A stretch of DNA of 64,000 bases from Diphasiastrum complanatum (lineage: Eukaryota; Streptophyta; Lycopodiopsida; Lycopodiales; Lycopodiaceae): positions 1 through 64,000 of the forward strand of contig MU832590.1 of NCBI GenBank assembly GCA_029204225.1, written 5' to 3'. Shown here piece after piece: positions 1-14,324 of this stretch. Every line of letters starts with the position of its first letter. The stretch's first letter is position 1. The notes under the pieces are model-generated. The model made no database searches. It worked only from the letters and a program-made list of their open reading frames with translations, and had not been told where the DNA came from. Made by a program: the position numbers and the translations under genes.

Positions 1-128
1 TTTCTTTTGAACTTCGAGATCCCTTCATCAAGGTTGCAGGTAGCTCACCATTTTAGACACATGTATTTCCATGATTAGGCCCAAAAGTGATTTATGATGC
101 AGCTCGAGCTAGTTAGGCTCACTACAAG

Positions 129-665
129 TGTCAAGATTAGATTTAATAAGTGACCAATTCCAAAGTGTTGGCATGAGGTCAAGGGTCCAATCAAAAGAGA
201 GATTTTCATGTATATGGTCCAATCAAACTAGAGGAGTCTTAAGTCACTCATCCAATCACATGGAGAGGAGTAGAAAAAGGGGTCCAATCATATTTGAGCA
301 CTCTCCTCCACAAGTTCCTATTAGAGGGCTTGATACTTTCATTATGTACTTGAGTTTTTGATATCTGAGTGAATTTTGAGTTTCTAGTCTATCTTGGTTT
401 CTCTCTCTACCCGAGTCCTTATTGTTGGTTTTTCTCTCTACCTAAGAGCAAGGTGTTTCAACACTAAGTTTTTTTCATGTACTTGTCTTCACACGTGGGA
501 AAGTACTTTCATGATGGTTTTATGCATGTAGATTAGAATTGAGTGTTTGATCTTGATTATCAATCTACACTTGATCTAGGTGCAATCAAAATGTCTTAGG
601 AGATCAAATCACACTTTGTGGCATTCCCACACATGTCAAAATTTCACATCGTTCAGATATTATAT
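129..665 (+). repeat. LTR-like repeat copy 1 (5' end intact) with CCAAT-box array
   Basis: This stretch resembles positions 38027-38563 over most of its length: shared CT-rich 'ctctctctacccgag', 'tgcatgtag', 'gatcttgat..tcaatct' and 'cttaggagatca' blocks in the same order. Copy 1 begins TGTCAAGAT at 129 and copy 2 ends ATCTTGACA at 38563. These are inverted termini of the kind expected for one LTR family, so I infer a truncated LTR here. The first 160 bases hold five CCAAT motifs at 154, 187, 219, 252 and 284. It is followed directly by a copia integrase tail. Confidence 0.55.
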
Positions 666-694
666 GGTGATATGTGATTCAAGTTCCTCCTCAT

Positions 695-933
695 AGTAAA
701 ATAATATTTAGGGATAGAGATGTTGTGGTGGACATGCGGTCAACTGTACTACCTTAAAAAGATGCAAGTGAAGATGATATGTCTCCGGATATGCTGCAAG
801 AGATTGATGCACCCCATTATTTTTGAACAAATGGCGATGTTATTGATGCATCATCATCAGATGATTTGACATCACATGGTACACCTACTCAATCATTAAT
901 TTCATCTTCACCATTGCCATCAACTAGGTATTA
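695..933 (+). pseudogene. Ty1/copia integrase C-terminal tail and linker, decayed
   Basis: One frame reads a motif of the form K-I-I-F-R-D-R-D-V-V-V-D-M, which matches the end of copia integrases just before the acidic/serine linker to reverse transcriptase. An acidic and serine-rich linker (S-E-D-D-M-S-P-D and S-S-S-D-D) follows. Two in-frame stops (at the codons after V-L-P and after H-Y-F) show that it is dead. No reverse transcriptase follows, so it is a short relic abutting the LTR-like repeat to its left. Confidence 0.6.
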
Positions 934-1440
934 ATAATGAAGTCATAGGGGATATCTAGGTAAAGTTAGTGATAGACTCGTTTAGTTTGTCGCATGATAT
1001 TGTAACAAATTATATTGATATTGATGCAATAACAAATGAGCAAATGATACAAAACATTGATGTACCGCAACTTACTTTACTAATTATTATTTTGATGGCT
1101 CTACTTATTTATTTGATAGATTCTCATGACACAAAAATACGTCATGTGTGATGATGAGTACATTTGATCATGATATTATTATATAGTATTCTATCACACT
1201 TTTTTGTTTCACTTGTATATGTGGCTCCTGTTGTTGATAGAAAGTAAAGTTCAATGTGTTGATAAGCATATATTCACAAAAATGTAATTAAAATCAATAT
1301 TGTTGTATATCAAGGTGTGTGAGTTCTCATCAGCACTGATATAATCCTCTGAATAAGCATTCAAAAAAGACACTAATTCCAGGAATTATATGAAGCCTTA
1401 GAATACTTTCGAGGCATATACATGTGTTAGTCATTACATA
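934..1440. other. AT-rich stretch without recognised feature
   Basis: I see only short AT-rich open frames with no domain and no splice-consistent coding signal. Confidence 0.5.
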
Positions 1441-1449
1441 GAAGCCTCG

Positions 1450-2660
1450 CGTCGTTGGCCATCCTTGCGCACATTTTTTGCTATATTTTTAAGAAATGCT
1501 CCAAAATAGCATTGGAAAGCCTCCACATTCTTTTAGTGATTGAATCTCAATATCTCTCAATCCTAGACCTACCTTTCCTTTTTGCAATAGTCTAGTTATT
1601 ATTCCAATCAACAACATATCATTCCATAGGAGGGATCTCATAATTTTTGTTAATATCAGAAATTTCAATTTGGACCCCACATTACATCAGAAAATCAAAA
1701 TCGAATAAATGACATGCTTCAACAAAAATAACCTTGCGATAAGAAAAGAAAAGGTATGATCCATCCCAATTCAAAAAATGTTTTTAGATTTTAATTATCC
1801 AAAATCATACAAAGCAAGTCATTTTGAAATGTGAAACCAATACAATTTCCACATGCCTTGCAAGCTTCCCTAGTGGAACCCAATGAGCTAAATTTTCGAA
1901 GCCAATCATTCATTTCCTTGTAGCAATATATAGTGCATCTAGTTTGGCCAATAATTAATTTTTGAGCTCTTCATGCAACAAAGTCTTGCATAACTCTCAT
2001 TACTTTTTTCATAATATCCTTGTTAGCTTGTAAATAAATCTCAATATCATCTACAAACAATTGAAATGTAATAGTTAAATTCCTATAAATGTCTATACGA
2101 TTAACTCTCCCCCTGGCAATATTCCTGATACATAATAGCAATAGTATATAGTAATTAGGATCATGGACATTCTTGACTTACTCCACTTTGAATCTCAACA
2201 TTCTTTTGAAAGCCTTCTATCAACTTGGATAATAGAAGAATTTAAAAAATAATAATAGTTTGCGCAATCGTAATAATAGAGTAATGGATTCCAAAATATT
2301 TGGAACAAGCAAATATGTGCTCCAAACTTGAATTATCAAACGTCTTTTCAAAGTTCAATTTCAAGATAATAACAAGAAAATCAAATAAGGATGGATCCAC
2401 CAGCTACTAGAATCCAAGTGCTCGAATAACATAAAACTTAAACGATGTCTATTGCATGTATGTGCACAAGTCCTCCACATTCTAGGGTATTTTAAGTGGT
2501 CTCATAAGAATGATAATAGCCAAAGCAAAAGTAGTGACTTCAGTACAATAATTGCACTCGTGCCATCAGCATCTGAATACAATAGCTTGAAAAAATGAAC
2601 TTTTAAACATTATATTAAAATTTTCATCAAGAACTAGCTTGAGAAGAACACCGCTAAGAT
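1450..2660 (-). pseudogene. Non-LTR retrotransposon (LINE) reverse transcriptase, decayed
   Basis: Read on the minus strand, three blocks appear in the order expected for a plant LINE polymerase. Near 2340-2370 is L-K-L-N-F-E-K-T-F-D, the LINE finger motif (normally LDFEKAYD). Near 2040-2075 is L-F-V-D-D-I-E-I-Y-L, the catalytic F/Y-x-DD box. Near 1930-1850 is a G-V-P-L-G block. Further along, at 1489-1680, a frame has G-L-G-L-R-D-I-E-I-Q-S, typical of the region after the polymerase domain. Stops and frame changes occur between blocks, so no intact ORF exists. No endonuclease domain or poly(A) tail was recognised. Confidence 0.7.
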
Positions 2661-2890
2661 TATGATAAAACAATAAAGCATGATGAGTTTGTTACATCAT
2701 TGTCTAACTAGGAATAATGTGCATCTAATCTCATGTTAAGATCTTTGTTTTTTAACAAAGAAAATACATGCACGCTGGATTTGAATGAGTTCCACTAGGC
2801 AGGTGCATGTAACATTAAATTTATACCAAAAAATAGAATACTAGAAAATGTTTTCATGACAAGGAAGGTCTTTAAACATGTGATTGTGAG

Positions 2891-2987
2891 TACTAGTGTT
2901 TCTAGATGAAATGAAGCACATTCCCAAAAGCCATTAGTACTAGTGTTTCTAGATGAAATGAAGCACATACCCAAAAGCCATTAGTAG
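2891..2987. repeat. 47-bp tandem duplication
   Basis: A unit beginning tactagtgtttctagatgaa occurs at 2891 and again at 2938 with only one or two differences. Two copies only; no coding content. Confidence 0.85.
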
Positions 2988-3473
2988 GATGCAACATTCT
3001 AGATTAGAAACACAATTTTGGAAAGATAAAAAAACATGGAGGTATTGTACATACCACGAAGTGTGTATAATAATCATGGAACGCCATTGATGTGGTCAAA
3101 TCTATGGGCAACAAGAAACTAGAATGTTTGTGCTAGTCTATACTAGCTGCTTACCTTCACTAAATCGCCTCCATCGAGAAGAAGATAATAAGCGTTTGCT
3201 ATGGTTGCTGAAAATTTGCTGTAACTTGTGGACAATCAACTTTCTTAATAATGCAGATTAATTTATCCTTTCAGAGATAAGCTCAGGTTGCTTGCGGAAT
3301 TTTATCTCTTCAAAAATGATAGGTTCATGCAATGCAGCTAGAGCTTGTACATTGCATAAGTCTGTGCAGCATGCCCTAATTCTGTCTTCATGAAGAGTTT
3401 ATTGGAACAGAAGCTGCTCCATAGATAGCCTTGAAAAGATCAGGATCATCTTCAAATGATGAGCAATCGCATG

Positions 3474-6363
<2,890 letters not shown>

Positions 6364-6528
6364 TCGACTAATCTGCTTCTAGATTGTAATCACGGCAATG
6401 CTACTTCTGACAAATCAACTCCCTCCATGCAGCGCGCACTACAAACACAAGTGTAAACACCATTCACAAAAGAACCACGCTAAAATTTGAAAGCCTACCG
6501 AACCACAGACACATCATCATTGATGGTC

Positions 6529-6616
6529 TTGACTCTTAGATGTGATGATGAACCTGCACTGGTCAGCGAAGCCACGACATGTATTATATATATACATATA
6601 TATATATATACACACA

Positions 6617-6656
<40 letters not shown>

Positions 6657-6728
6657 TAGCTAGATTCTTGAAGAGTTGGAAGCAGAGTCAAGACGATTGA
6701 AGAAGAAAATCTTAGTTGACTTGTTGAC
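6529..6728. promoter_or_regulatory. Cluster of W-box cores upstream of the WRKY gene
   Basis: W-box cores (TTGAC or its complement GTCAA) occur at 6529-6534, 6687-6691, 6716-6721 and 6724-6728, just upstream of the WRKY start at 6363. Three of them lie within about 42 bases. WRKY genes are often self- or cross-regulated through such boxes; that this happens here is inference. Whether they fall in the promoter or 5' UTR cannot be decided without a transcript. Confidence 0.5.
6580..6653. repeat. Compound microsatellite (TA)n(CA)n(GA)n in the WRKY 5' region
   Basis: Alternating TA (about 6583-6610), CA (6610-6621) and GA (6621-6652) run together without interruption, about 220-290 bases upstream of the WRKY start codon. 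On the gene's sense strand this is a CT-TG-TA tract, a common feature of plant 5' UTRs or core promoters. Confidence 0.95.
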
Positions 6729-7052
6729 GAAGAGTCGAGATTACCAGATTGTACAAGTGGAAGATAGCAAAGCTCAAAGCCAGATTAACCCAATCCGCAG
6801 CAGCTGATCTATAATTAACCATACATCATGAATTGCATCCAATACATATATTTCCAATACCACCATTTTTTCAGCAGCATCTTCCTTGCACTAGCGCAAT
6901 CTCCCACTGCGCTACTGCAGCCCTAGCTACCACTGCCCCCGGAGCCCATAGCCCCTCCTCCAATTCAGGCCATTGCGTCAACGCCGTGGTCGATGCAGGA
7001 GCTGGTTGCGGATCCGATTGCTATGGAGGTCTTGGAAGTGGTCCTCTCCCTC

Positions 7053-7205
7053 GCAGCAGCAGCAGCATCATCATCATCATCATCATATTACCACCACCAA
7101 CCGCGACCTCCTCAGTCCTCCTCCCCGCCATCACCGCCATCTCTCTCTCTTTCTCTCTCTTGCTTTCTCTTTCTCTTTCTCTTTCTCTTTCTCTCTCTTT
7201 TTTGG
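7053..7205. repeat. CAG/CAT trinucleotide run and CT-rich tract
   Basis: CAG and CAT trinucleotides occupy 7053-7088 and a CT/CTTT-rich tract 7139-7205. The open frames across it are low-complexity products in several frames, so I do not call a gene. It may mark the far 5' end of the WRKY promoter region. Confidence 0.85.
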
Positions 7206-7319
7206 CTTTCGTTTTCATACGTCAACGTGCATGGGCTAGTGTTGTCGATCCGACGACGCGCTGTTACTTAGCTCTATATCGAATGGACAAATGGGGGAAA
7301 CCTCTTTGAGGTTTCTCTC

Positions 7320-10300
7320 CATTTTCCTGCATTTTTTTTAAGGTTGTTCATTTTTTAAAGTTTTTGCCTTCTAAAACCTGCATGTCAAATTTTCTGCCCA
7401 CAAAATACTAGATATTTAGGTTAAAAATTTATTTTAATCTACCTACACAAATTTCTTCGCATTTAAAAAAAGTTGTCGATGTTTTAAATGCCAAGTTCCT
7501 GCAAGTTTTTTATGAAATCGATTTTTGGAAAACAATGTTGGTTCCATTCCTATACTTTGCCGGCTTTTCTGAACAGAATGTCATGGCCTCGACTTCTATG
7601 ACTTTGCTCCTTGTGTGCATGCAAATATTTCATAAATCGAAGGTTCAGATTAAGTTTGAAACCAAAATCAATGGTTCACGTTGAGTCTAGAACCGTGTGG
7701 GCATAATACAATTTAATCTAGTGTGTTTGTGTGAGCGCTCCAAGAATTTACAAATACTTAACTTCACTTCAGGTATGGAATCTTAAAAATACATACAAAT
7801 ACTAGATGGAATGCTAAAAATACATATAAATCTTCATGGATGGAGTCCTTAAAATAACTGCCCTCACAGATGGAATCATTCACAAAATCTTAAAAATCAT
7901 GTCCATAACTTTTTCAAATTTTAGTAACACAATACATGCGATAATCGTTGGTCCAAAGTAAAGACATAATGGTCATCTTCTCATCTCGCTGCTACCACAA
8001 TATTGAGACGAGAAAATATGTCCGTATTATGGCTGGAGCTGCAAGACGAAAAGGTGAGCCATTATATCCTTAATGTGGGCTAACAAACAACCATTATCTA
8101 GTCCATAATAAACAAAGATTAAAAGAACATTTTCAACACTCCTTTTGAATTATGTTAATGCCCTCAAACAAGAGGCTAGGGCACATAGACTATATGCTAA
8201 CCCCTATCACCGATTGCCACATGTCAATAGTTACAACACACTATATGCCACCGAATATATCGTGTGTAAAAAGAAAAGAGTAAAACGTGTCTTCAAGTCA
8301 AGGAAGAGTCCTTTCGTTTGGTCCTTCCGCCAAAGGAAGGGCTTCTAGGGCCTCAACCTACCACCACCCATAGATGTAGCCACTTTTTGGCAAAATGGCC
8401 TTGAAAGGGGAAACACACACACACACATACCCTTCTTCCAAATATAAAAAGTTTAATAATAAGTTGGTTACCATGCACCATTTTTCCACATGCCACATTG
8501 TTGTCACTCACCACCATGACCATTAGAGACCTAAAGATCCATGCATGCTACAAGTGTAGCCTACCCAATGTCAAACTAACTATAAACAACCTCTTAAACA
8601 ACATCAAAAAGTGAACCTTGCTATCACATTGTGAAATCACAAATATTTTGCATCTTCACTTGGAAACCTCCATGTGCCATATTAGGTTTGTGGAGTCCTT
8701 GGGGGGAACCAACTCAACCTAATAGGCTCTATTCCATGTAACATTTTGTCACATACCCTTAGATAGAGGGTCAACCTTATAATTAGATTGCTTACATAGT
8801 CCCTTTTAAATTATTTTATTTTCAACGCTAGTTGATAGCATCATATTTCAACATATAGATTCTAAATCCACATATAGGCCTTTCCAAGAATGGAGCTTGT
8901 ATATCGTTAATTGCGTGGCAATCGAAGCTCGAGCCTGTGCTTTGGTGGACACTAATCATTCTTATCCTAGTTGCCTGTTGCAAAGGATATCCAAAGTATC
9001 AAATTTCCATAGCAATGGACCTGCATTAGATGTTGAGTTTTGGACCACACTACTAACCACTCTTATCCAATGTAGCTACTATGGGAGATTTCCTTTTGGA
9101 TTGTGCCATATGCCCTAGGTATAGGTTTGTCAGCCCCATAAACATTGACTTTATTGTAGAACTTAGTTCAACTTTATTTTTAAACTTTGTCTTCTACACT
9201 AGGTCTCTTGTAGGAGTATGAGTTCTTAGGCTAGTTCTTATTCTAAATATAAAGCAAAGAACTTATTCCCTTACCCTCATGCCTTCTAGAAGTCTTTGGA
9301 CTTTGAAGGTGATTACTTAGACTTGTCTCTCTCTCAATTTATAGGACAACTATCAAATGTCAAAGCAAACTCTTGGGCTTGCATGCGCTCTTGGGAACCT
9401 AATTAACAAGCATGTACATATCAAACAATGGGTTTGATCCATAAGCCAACTTGAACTAATTGTTGAAGCCTATTGTAGCCCTCAATCTCATGGATAACAC
9501 AATGCAACAAAGTGCTCACAATGTCATATAAGGTGAGGAGGGCTAGGACTTCAAACATATAACTCCTTTGACAACTGCCTTAGGACCATTATAACATTTA
9601 GCTCCACCATATGTTATGCAAACATTTGTACCCCAAGGAAATTGGATCAAAATTCTATTGTGCTCCAAGAGTCATTTGCCTCTTTTTTGTTTGAATGTTA
9701 GACAAGATGTAGCTTGCTTAAATCAAATTATTGCTTCTAATTGTTCTACTTAGCAAAAGGAATCCACATGCCCTCCTTTTTCTAAGGTTGTGGATGGGGA
9801 CTTAGCCAACATCACTTTGAATTAGGAATTGTAGTTATCACACGAACATTTTAATATATGTTAGTCTATACCATCCAAATCACCATGAGCTCATCTAAAA
9901 AGTATTATTAAATTTATAAAGTCAACTTCAAGATATCGTGATTGAAGCTTTCTTGAATGAGGTTATAACATGTATAATACTAGCAAAATGCTAGTGGCTT
10001 TCACTTGACCTTCTAAAATACATCGTCTACTCATGTTTGTAAAAGATTTTCTAGACATAGAGATTATACATATACATTAATATCTATTACACTAATTTAT
10101 ATTTTCATGTAAAAGTTGATCATGGAAGCATTTTGTACATAAATCAGCATGTTTCAATCCAAAGTTATTTGCGTAAAGAACTATTAAAGCATAAAATTCT
10201 CAAAGTTACTTATTGATTTTAGAAAACCAAGTTTTGAGATTTACACAAGCAATCAAATCTTATTTGCTATGCCAACATCTTGAAGTTGGACAAGCATTTA

Positions 10301-10610
10301 GTAAATGCAATGACTCTTTCACTTGTGAACATTGAGGCATATATGATGTATGAACAAGGCTCCTTAAGCAATCTCCGTTTCATAGGATCACCACCATGTT
10401 CAATAAACCAGTAGAAAGACGCCTTTTCTATGAATTCAATATTCTATTATTTTCTGCAAGGAAAATGTTCTACTTGCTTGGCATATTTTATCTCGGTGAA
10501 TGAGACATATTTTCACATTATCATATTCATTATTGTATGTTTGAATATATTCATATTTTGTTAGTTGACAAAAGTCTCTTTGCATGTGTTTGTAAAGTAG
10601 TAAGTCGTAG
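7320..10610. other. Long gene-free stretch
   Basis: No open frame above about 75 codons, no recognisable transposon domain and no clear repeat beyond a short (AC)n at 8411-8426. Probably decayed transposon or unique intergenic DNA. Confidence 0.5.
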
Positions 10611-10619
10611 TTTATCCTA

Positions 10620-10920
10620 TTGACACTGGTCACTTTGTCACTTTAGTTAGAAACCATATTAAGTGCCACATAAGGCCACAATAATTTTAGAGTTTGGAAG
10701 TGTTGTCACGTAATGGAGGCCTCAATACCATGCAGTGAAAACCCCTTTCTAATTAGCTTTTATAAGAGTTTTTTTGTTTGTTTCATTCTAGTAGTCTTGC
10801 CTTTGGGTTCTTTGAGAAGCATCAAGCTATATTCTTCTTATGCAAGCAATAGTGGATTGTCTTTTATTGCTAGGAGGTTTGATAAGCTCTAAGATAGATC
10901 CTTTCCATGGCATCAGAGCC
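10620..10920 (+). repeat. LTR 3' end and primer binding site (relic)
   Basis: Positions 10908-10920 read TGGCATCAGAGCC, one base off the standard plant primer site TGGTATCAGAGCC complementary to initiator tRNA-Met. The preceding bases end in CA, as an LTR should. A TATA-like 'tttataag' lies near 10760. The left LTR end is not certain. Confidence 0.45.
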
Positions 10921-11080
10921 TTGGTAGAGAGTGGCTAACAATGGTGAGATTTAGGAAAAAAACATGAGGAGACTAGTGATTGGAGAAAGAACTATCGAAT
11001 AAGTTGAAAATTCATCTTATAATGGCAATAGTTGGTAAGAATCTAATTGAAATTCTTCCAAAATAAGGCTTTTTAGCAGA

Positions 11081-11109
11081 TGTGTGTGTGTGTGTGTGTG
11101 TGTGTGTGG
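11081..11109. repeat. (TG)n microsatellite
   Basis: About 14 uninterrupted TG units lie exactly where the gypsy reverse transcriptase frame on the minus strand ends. Confidence 0.95.
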
Positions 11110-11420
11110 ATATAAATATTTTTACATGCTCCTTTAGTGTTTTACTATAGATGAGAATGTCATCTAGAAATATCACGACAAATCTTTCCAAGAAAGGATG
11201 AAACAAGGCATTCATCATTTGTTGGAAAGTAGTCGTAGCATTTGTCAAGCCAAAAGGTAAGACTAGGAACTTGTAATGATTAGACCGTGTCCTAAAACCG
11301 GTTTTAGATGCATCATCTGGATGAATCCGTATTTGATGTTATAAAATCACTCATATCCTAGAATAAGATCAAGACGATCTAGATTCATGACATCACTCGC
11401 CTTAACCCTGTTATCTAATT
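11110..11420 (-). pseudogene. Ty3/gypsy reverse transcriptase fragment
   Basis: On the minus strand, from about 11335 down to 11120, one open frame shows the gypsy polymerase blocks in order: Q-I-R-I-H-P-D-D, K-T-G-F-R-T-R, F-L-V-L-P-F-G-L-T-N-A and the catalytic box F-L-D-D followed by I-L-I-Y-S-K-T. Upstream (11335-11420) similarity continues out of frame with a stop. Downstream the frame runs straight into a (TG)n microsatellite and no thumb, RNase H or integrase follows. It is a dead fragment roughly 70 codons long. Confidence 0.88.
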
Positions 11421-11914
11421 TGAAATAATCACCTTAAGATTTTCAATAAGGATATTGGATATATTTGAGAATCTAGAAGGATTCAATGTCAACAAGCAGT
11501 ACAAATTGTCTGCTCAATATAGGGGACCATATAAAATACTCTTATTCATTCTTATGGAAGATATCTCTTTGGGGTTCTACAACCATTTTTGCATTTTGGT
11601 GATGATAAAGTGTATTCTTGTATATAGAATGCTATTTTTCTTATATGTATGAGTTACCACGCATGAGTATTGTCGTTGTACGGCCATTTATGGACAGGAG
11701 CATAAATTATCATACATAAGTGATTTTGACAAGTTCTTGTTGAGTTTACATCTTTCATTCTACGTGTAGTAGATGATTGATTTTTACATTTGTCATGGTG
11801 CTAGATGTGCTCTCTTACTAAGCCAAAGATCAAAGGGCATAATTAGGTCTTTGTGATCTGATTTTCTTCCCAGCCTAGTCACGGGCTGCTAATGTGTCCC
11901 AATGAGTGATTCTA

Positions 11915-12215
11915 GCATTGTGTTTTATATCAATGATCTTGTAATTACTGACAATGATGTGGAGTTTATTAGAGCCATTAAGAAAGATCTTTTTGGCAAC
12001 TTTTGACATGAAAAATTAAGGTCTCATGTACTATTTGTGTGGAAGTAGAAATTTGGCATAGCTTGTATTATAGTCACTCAAACAAAGTATGTCAATGAGA
12101 TGTTAAAGAGATTCATGATGAGTGACTGTAAGACCATTTTCACAGCTGTTGAGACAGGAAACAACCTATCACATGAGATTCTCTATTTGCAACTCGATCA
12201 TACTACTAGAGAAAA
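11915..12215 (+). pseudogene. Ty1/copia reverse transcriptase C-terminal fragment
   Basis: The blocks Y-I-N-D-L-V-I-T-D-N-D (catalytic Y-x-DD-L with the first Asp changed to Asn), then D-L-F-G-N-F, and Q-T-K-Y-V-N-E-M-L-K-R-F occur in succession with at least two frame changes and a stop. They match the last third of a copia polymerase up to the start of the connection to RNase H. The loss of the first catalytic Asp and the stops make it inactive. Confidence 0.85.
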
Positions 12216-12402
12216 TTATTTTCATGAAAATAAAATCAGAATTCTTCTAAGTGGGTCACACTGATAATAAAAAATCGGTGATGTGGACTCTTAGGTGCCA
12301 GCAACGCAAGAAGGTTGTAGTAAGGATCCTTCCACTTAGATCAGCCTCGGAGGCGAGTCGAGGTAATCATCCCCAAGGATCAACTTTATTAAATCTAGAA
12401 GA

Positions 12403-13170
12403 TGTTACATTCTTGAAGAAACTTAAAGTTTCTAACCATCAAAGCTTTTGTATTTTTTCTTACGTTTTTCGGACTGCTACAATTTTGAACTAAGTTTCGC
12501 ACAGTCTTCATATTTGAACTATTTTTCGCACAGTTTGCACTTTTCGCATTTCCCAAAAAATCAACACGTGGACGAAATATGACTTGGAACATATTTCAAA
12601 GGACCTTCAGATTTTTCGCAAATTCTGGAAAATGCGACACTTCGTCTAAAATTACTTAGAGCAAGTTTTCATTGACCTTCGCATTTTTCCCCGAAGGGCA
12701 GAAAACCGATCCACATCGAAAAGTCAACAAATGTGGTTCACATACGGTCTCAGTCAACGAATGTGGTTCACATATGAAGGAGATGAACCGCGGGCATCCA
12801 AAAGCTGTTAGGATTAAATCTAAAGGTGTTCTTCTAATCTTGTATCTTAAACTAATCATCTCTCATGTTCTTCTATATATAAGATCAACAAGAGTGATGC
12901 AGGGTGATTTTGGGTTGATGAGTGTTAGTCATGCAGTAGCAGACACATATTGTCACACAAATAGATATAGAAATAGCAGTAGCTAGTTCCTCGTAAGAGA
13001 GAGTACCTCTCTTGCACCGATGCACTGATCTGGAAAATAGGCGACGCTAAAAATTGTTGTTGTAAACTTATTTCTGAGAAATAGAGTTGTGATATTCCGC
13101 CTATGGTGTGTAATCTGTGAATGATTTTGATGCTTGCTTACAGTAGATATACTTCCGCTGTTATTAAACA
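12403..13170 (+). repeat. Probable solo LTR
   Basis: The segment starts TGTTACATTC and ends TTATTAAACA, a TG..CA pair about 768 bases apart. It contains a clear TATA box (TATATATAAG, 12874-12883), a likely leader after it, and promoter-like repeats ('tttcgcac' several times at 12490-12550; 'tcaacaaatgtggttcacat' repeated at 12722 and 12754). No target-site duplication was found at these exact ends, so the boundaries are tentative. Confidence 0.42.
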
Positions 13171-13402
13171 TTATCTATTGTTCATAAACTTAAATCAGTA
13201 GTGTCATGGAAGATGATTGATTGTAGTATGAAGAAATAGCTACAACTACATAGATCTTACTTTAGTCACATCAAACTTCACTGGTGCTTAACCACAATTA
13301 AAGTATAATTCTCAAAATGTCAAAATATTCCCTTCCAATAGTTGGGCACACTCAAAAATTTGAATTAGGAATGACATTTAAGAAACAAAGCCTACGCCAT
13401 CT

Positions 13403-14088
13403 CTATCTCCAAGGTCGAGCGTCATCTCCAACTCTATTATTGTCATTGTGTTGTTTGTTACTATAATATGGTACTGATGACAAAGCTTTATCATCTTCAT
13501 GTGGATTTGTCACTAGAACGCTCAGGACAAGAAATTCAAAGCAACCCAAATTGTCAACTTCTGATATGATCTGATACAGGGAGGAAAAGCGAGGAATCGG
13601 TAGTACGGGTTTCCAATTAGGATCTTCTCGATCTCTTGATGTTCTTGTACTCCTTGTCATGTCTTTTGTTGTCTTCATGCAGTACAAACATGGGTGTTTA
13701 GAGTTAGTGCCATGGGATACATTGAACATACTTTTTAATGTCTTCAGATCTCCTGCTAAATGCCATTCTATGTTGAAAGTGCCAATTCTAGGAATATTGA
13801 GTGGATCTCCATCCATGTGATTTTTTATGGTGGCAGGATATGACGTTCTATTAAATATCCATGAGAGAATGTCATGGTCTCCTTTCACCACCTATAAGAG
13901 AAACAAAAACATGATTTAGAATAATATTAACACAAAGAGAATTTTCCAAATGGAATCCATATTAGATTATCCCTATTGAATATGTGAAGGAACTACTACA
14001 CCTGAAAGGCTGCCAACCACCAAATATCATTTTCTGATTGAACACTGAAGTTGAGGCCTTTTGAGTCTTGAATTTGAAAGTGCTCCAT
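13403..14088 (-). CDS. Unrecognised spliced gene or gene relic with a C-x-x-C motif
   Basis: Two exons join cleanly in phase 0: 14088-14002 (first ATG 14088, 29 codons, ending at CAG|GTGTAG) and 13891-13403 (acceptor CTTATAG|GTG, 163 codons to a stop). The joined frame has no stop across the 110-base intron, and the exon borders match consensus. Recognisable features: an aromatic N-terminal patch (D-I-W-W-L), a G-T-F-N-I-E-W-H-L-A-G-D-L-K segment, then S-K-H-P-C-L-Y-C-M, a likely metal-binding C-x-x-C. From memory, uncharacterised eukaryotic proteins, some transposon-linked, have a similar 'GGDxK..(25)..CxWC' layout; this is a weak comparison. An in-frame TGA lies just before the chosen ATG, so a further upstream exon is possible. 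Either a small gene or the remnant of a DNA-transposon-derived gene. Confidence 0.45.
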
Positions 14089-14324
14089 TCATGTCGTAAG
14101 ACTGACTCTCTCCGTTTTTTGTCCTTTCATTATTTCAGACTCATCTAACTTGAGAACAACTATCATTCTCATTTGTAATATCGTAAAAATTTATGATGAA
14201 TGTTAGTAACTGATTAATGTCAATAAATTAATAGTTGGAAATGTTTATGCTAGACATTCTCCTTTCGAGCAATACACTTCATTGATATGAGATGGATTAC
14301 CAACTATTGTCTGCATACCTTGGT

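Noticed and set aside
6833-7309. Overlapping plus-strand frames of 88-158 codons and a minus-strand one
   Set aside because: They cross CAG/CAT and CT-rich low-complexity DNA upstream of the WRKY gene and have no domain.
11455-11652. Frame with K-L-S-A-Q-Y-R-G-P-Y-K-I-L resembling the end of a gypsy integrase
   Set aside because: Only about 13 residues fit, with no integrase core nearby and on the opposite strand from the adjacent gypsy fragment; too short to call.
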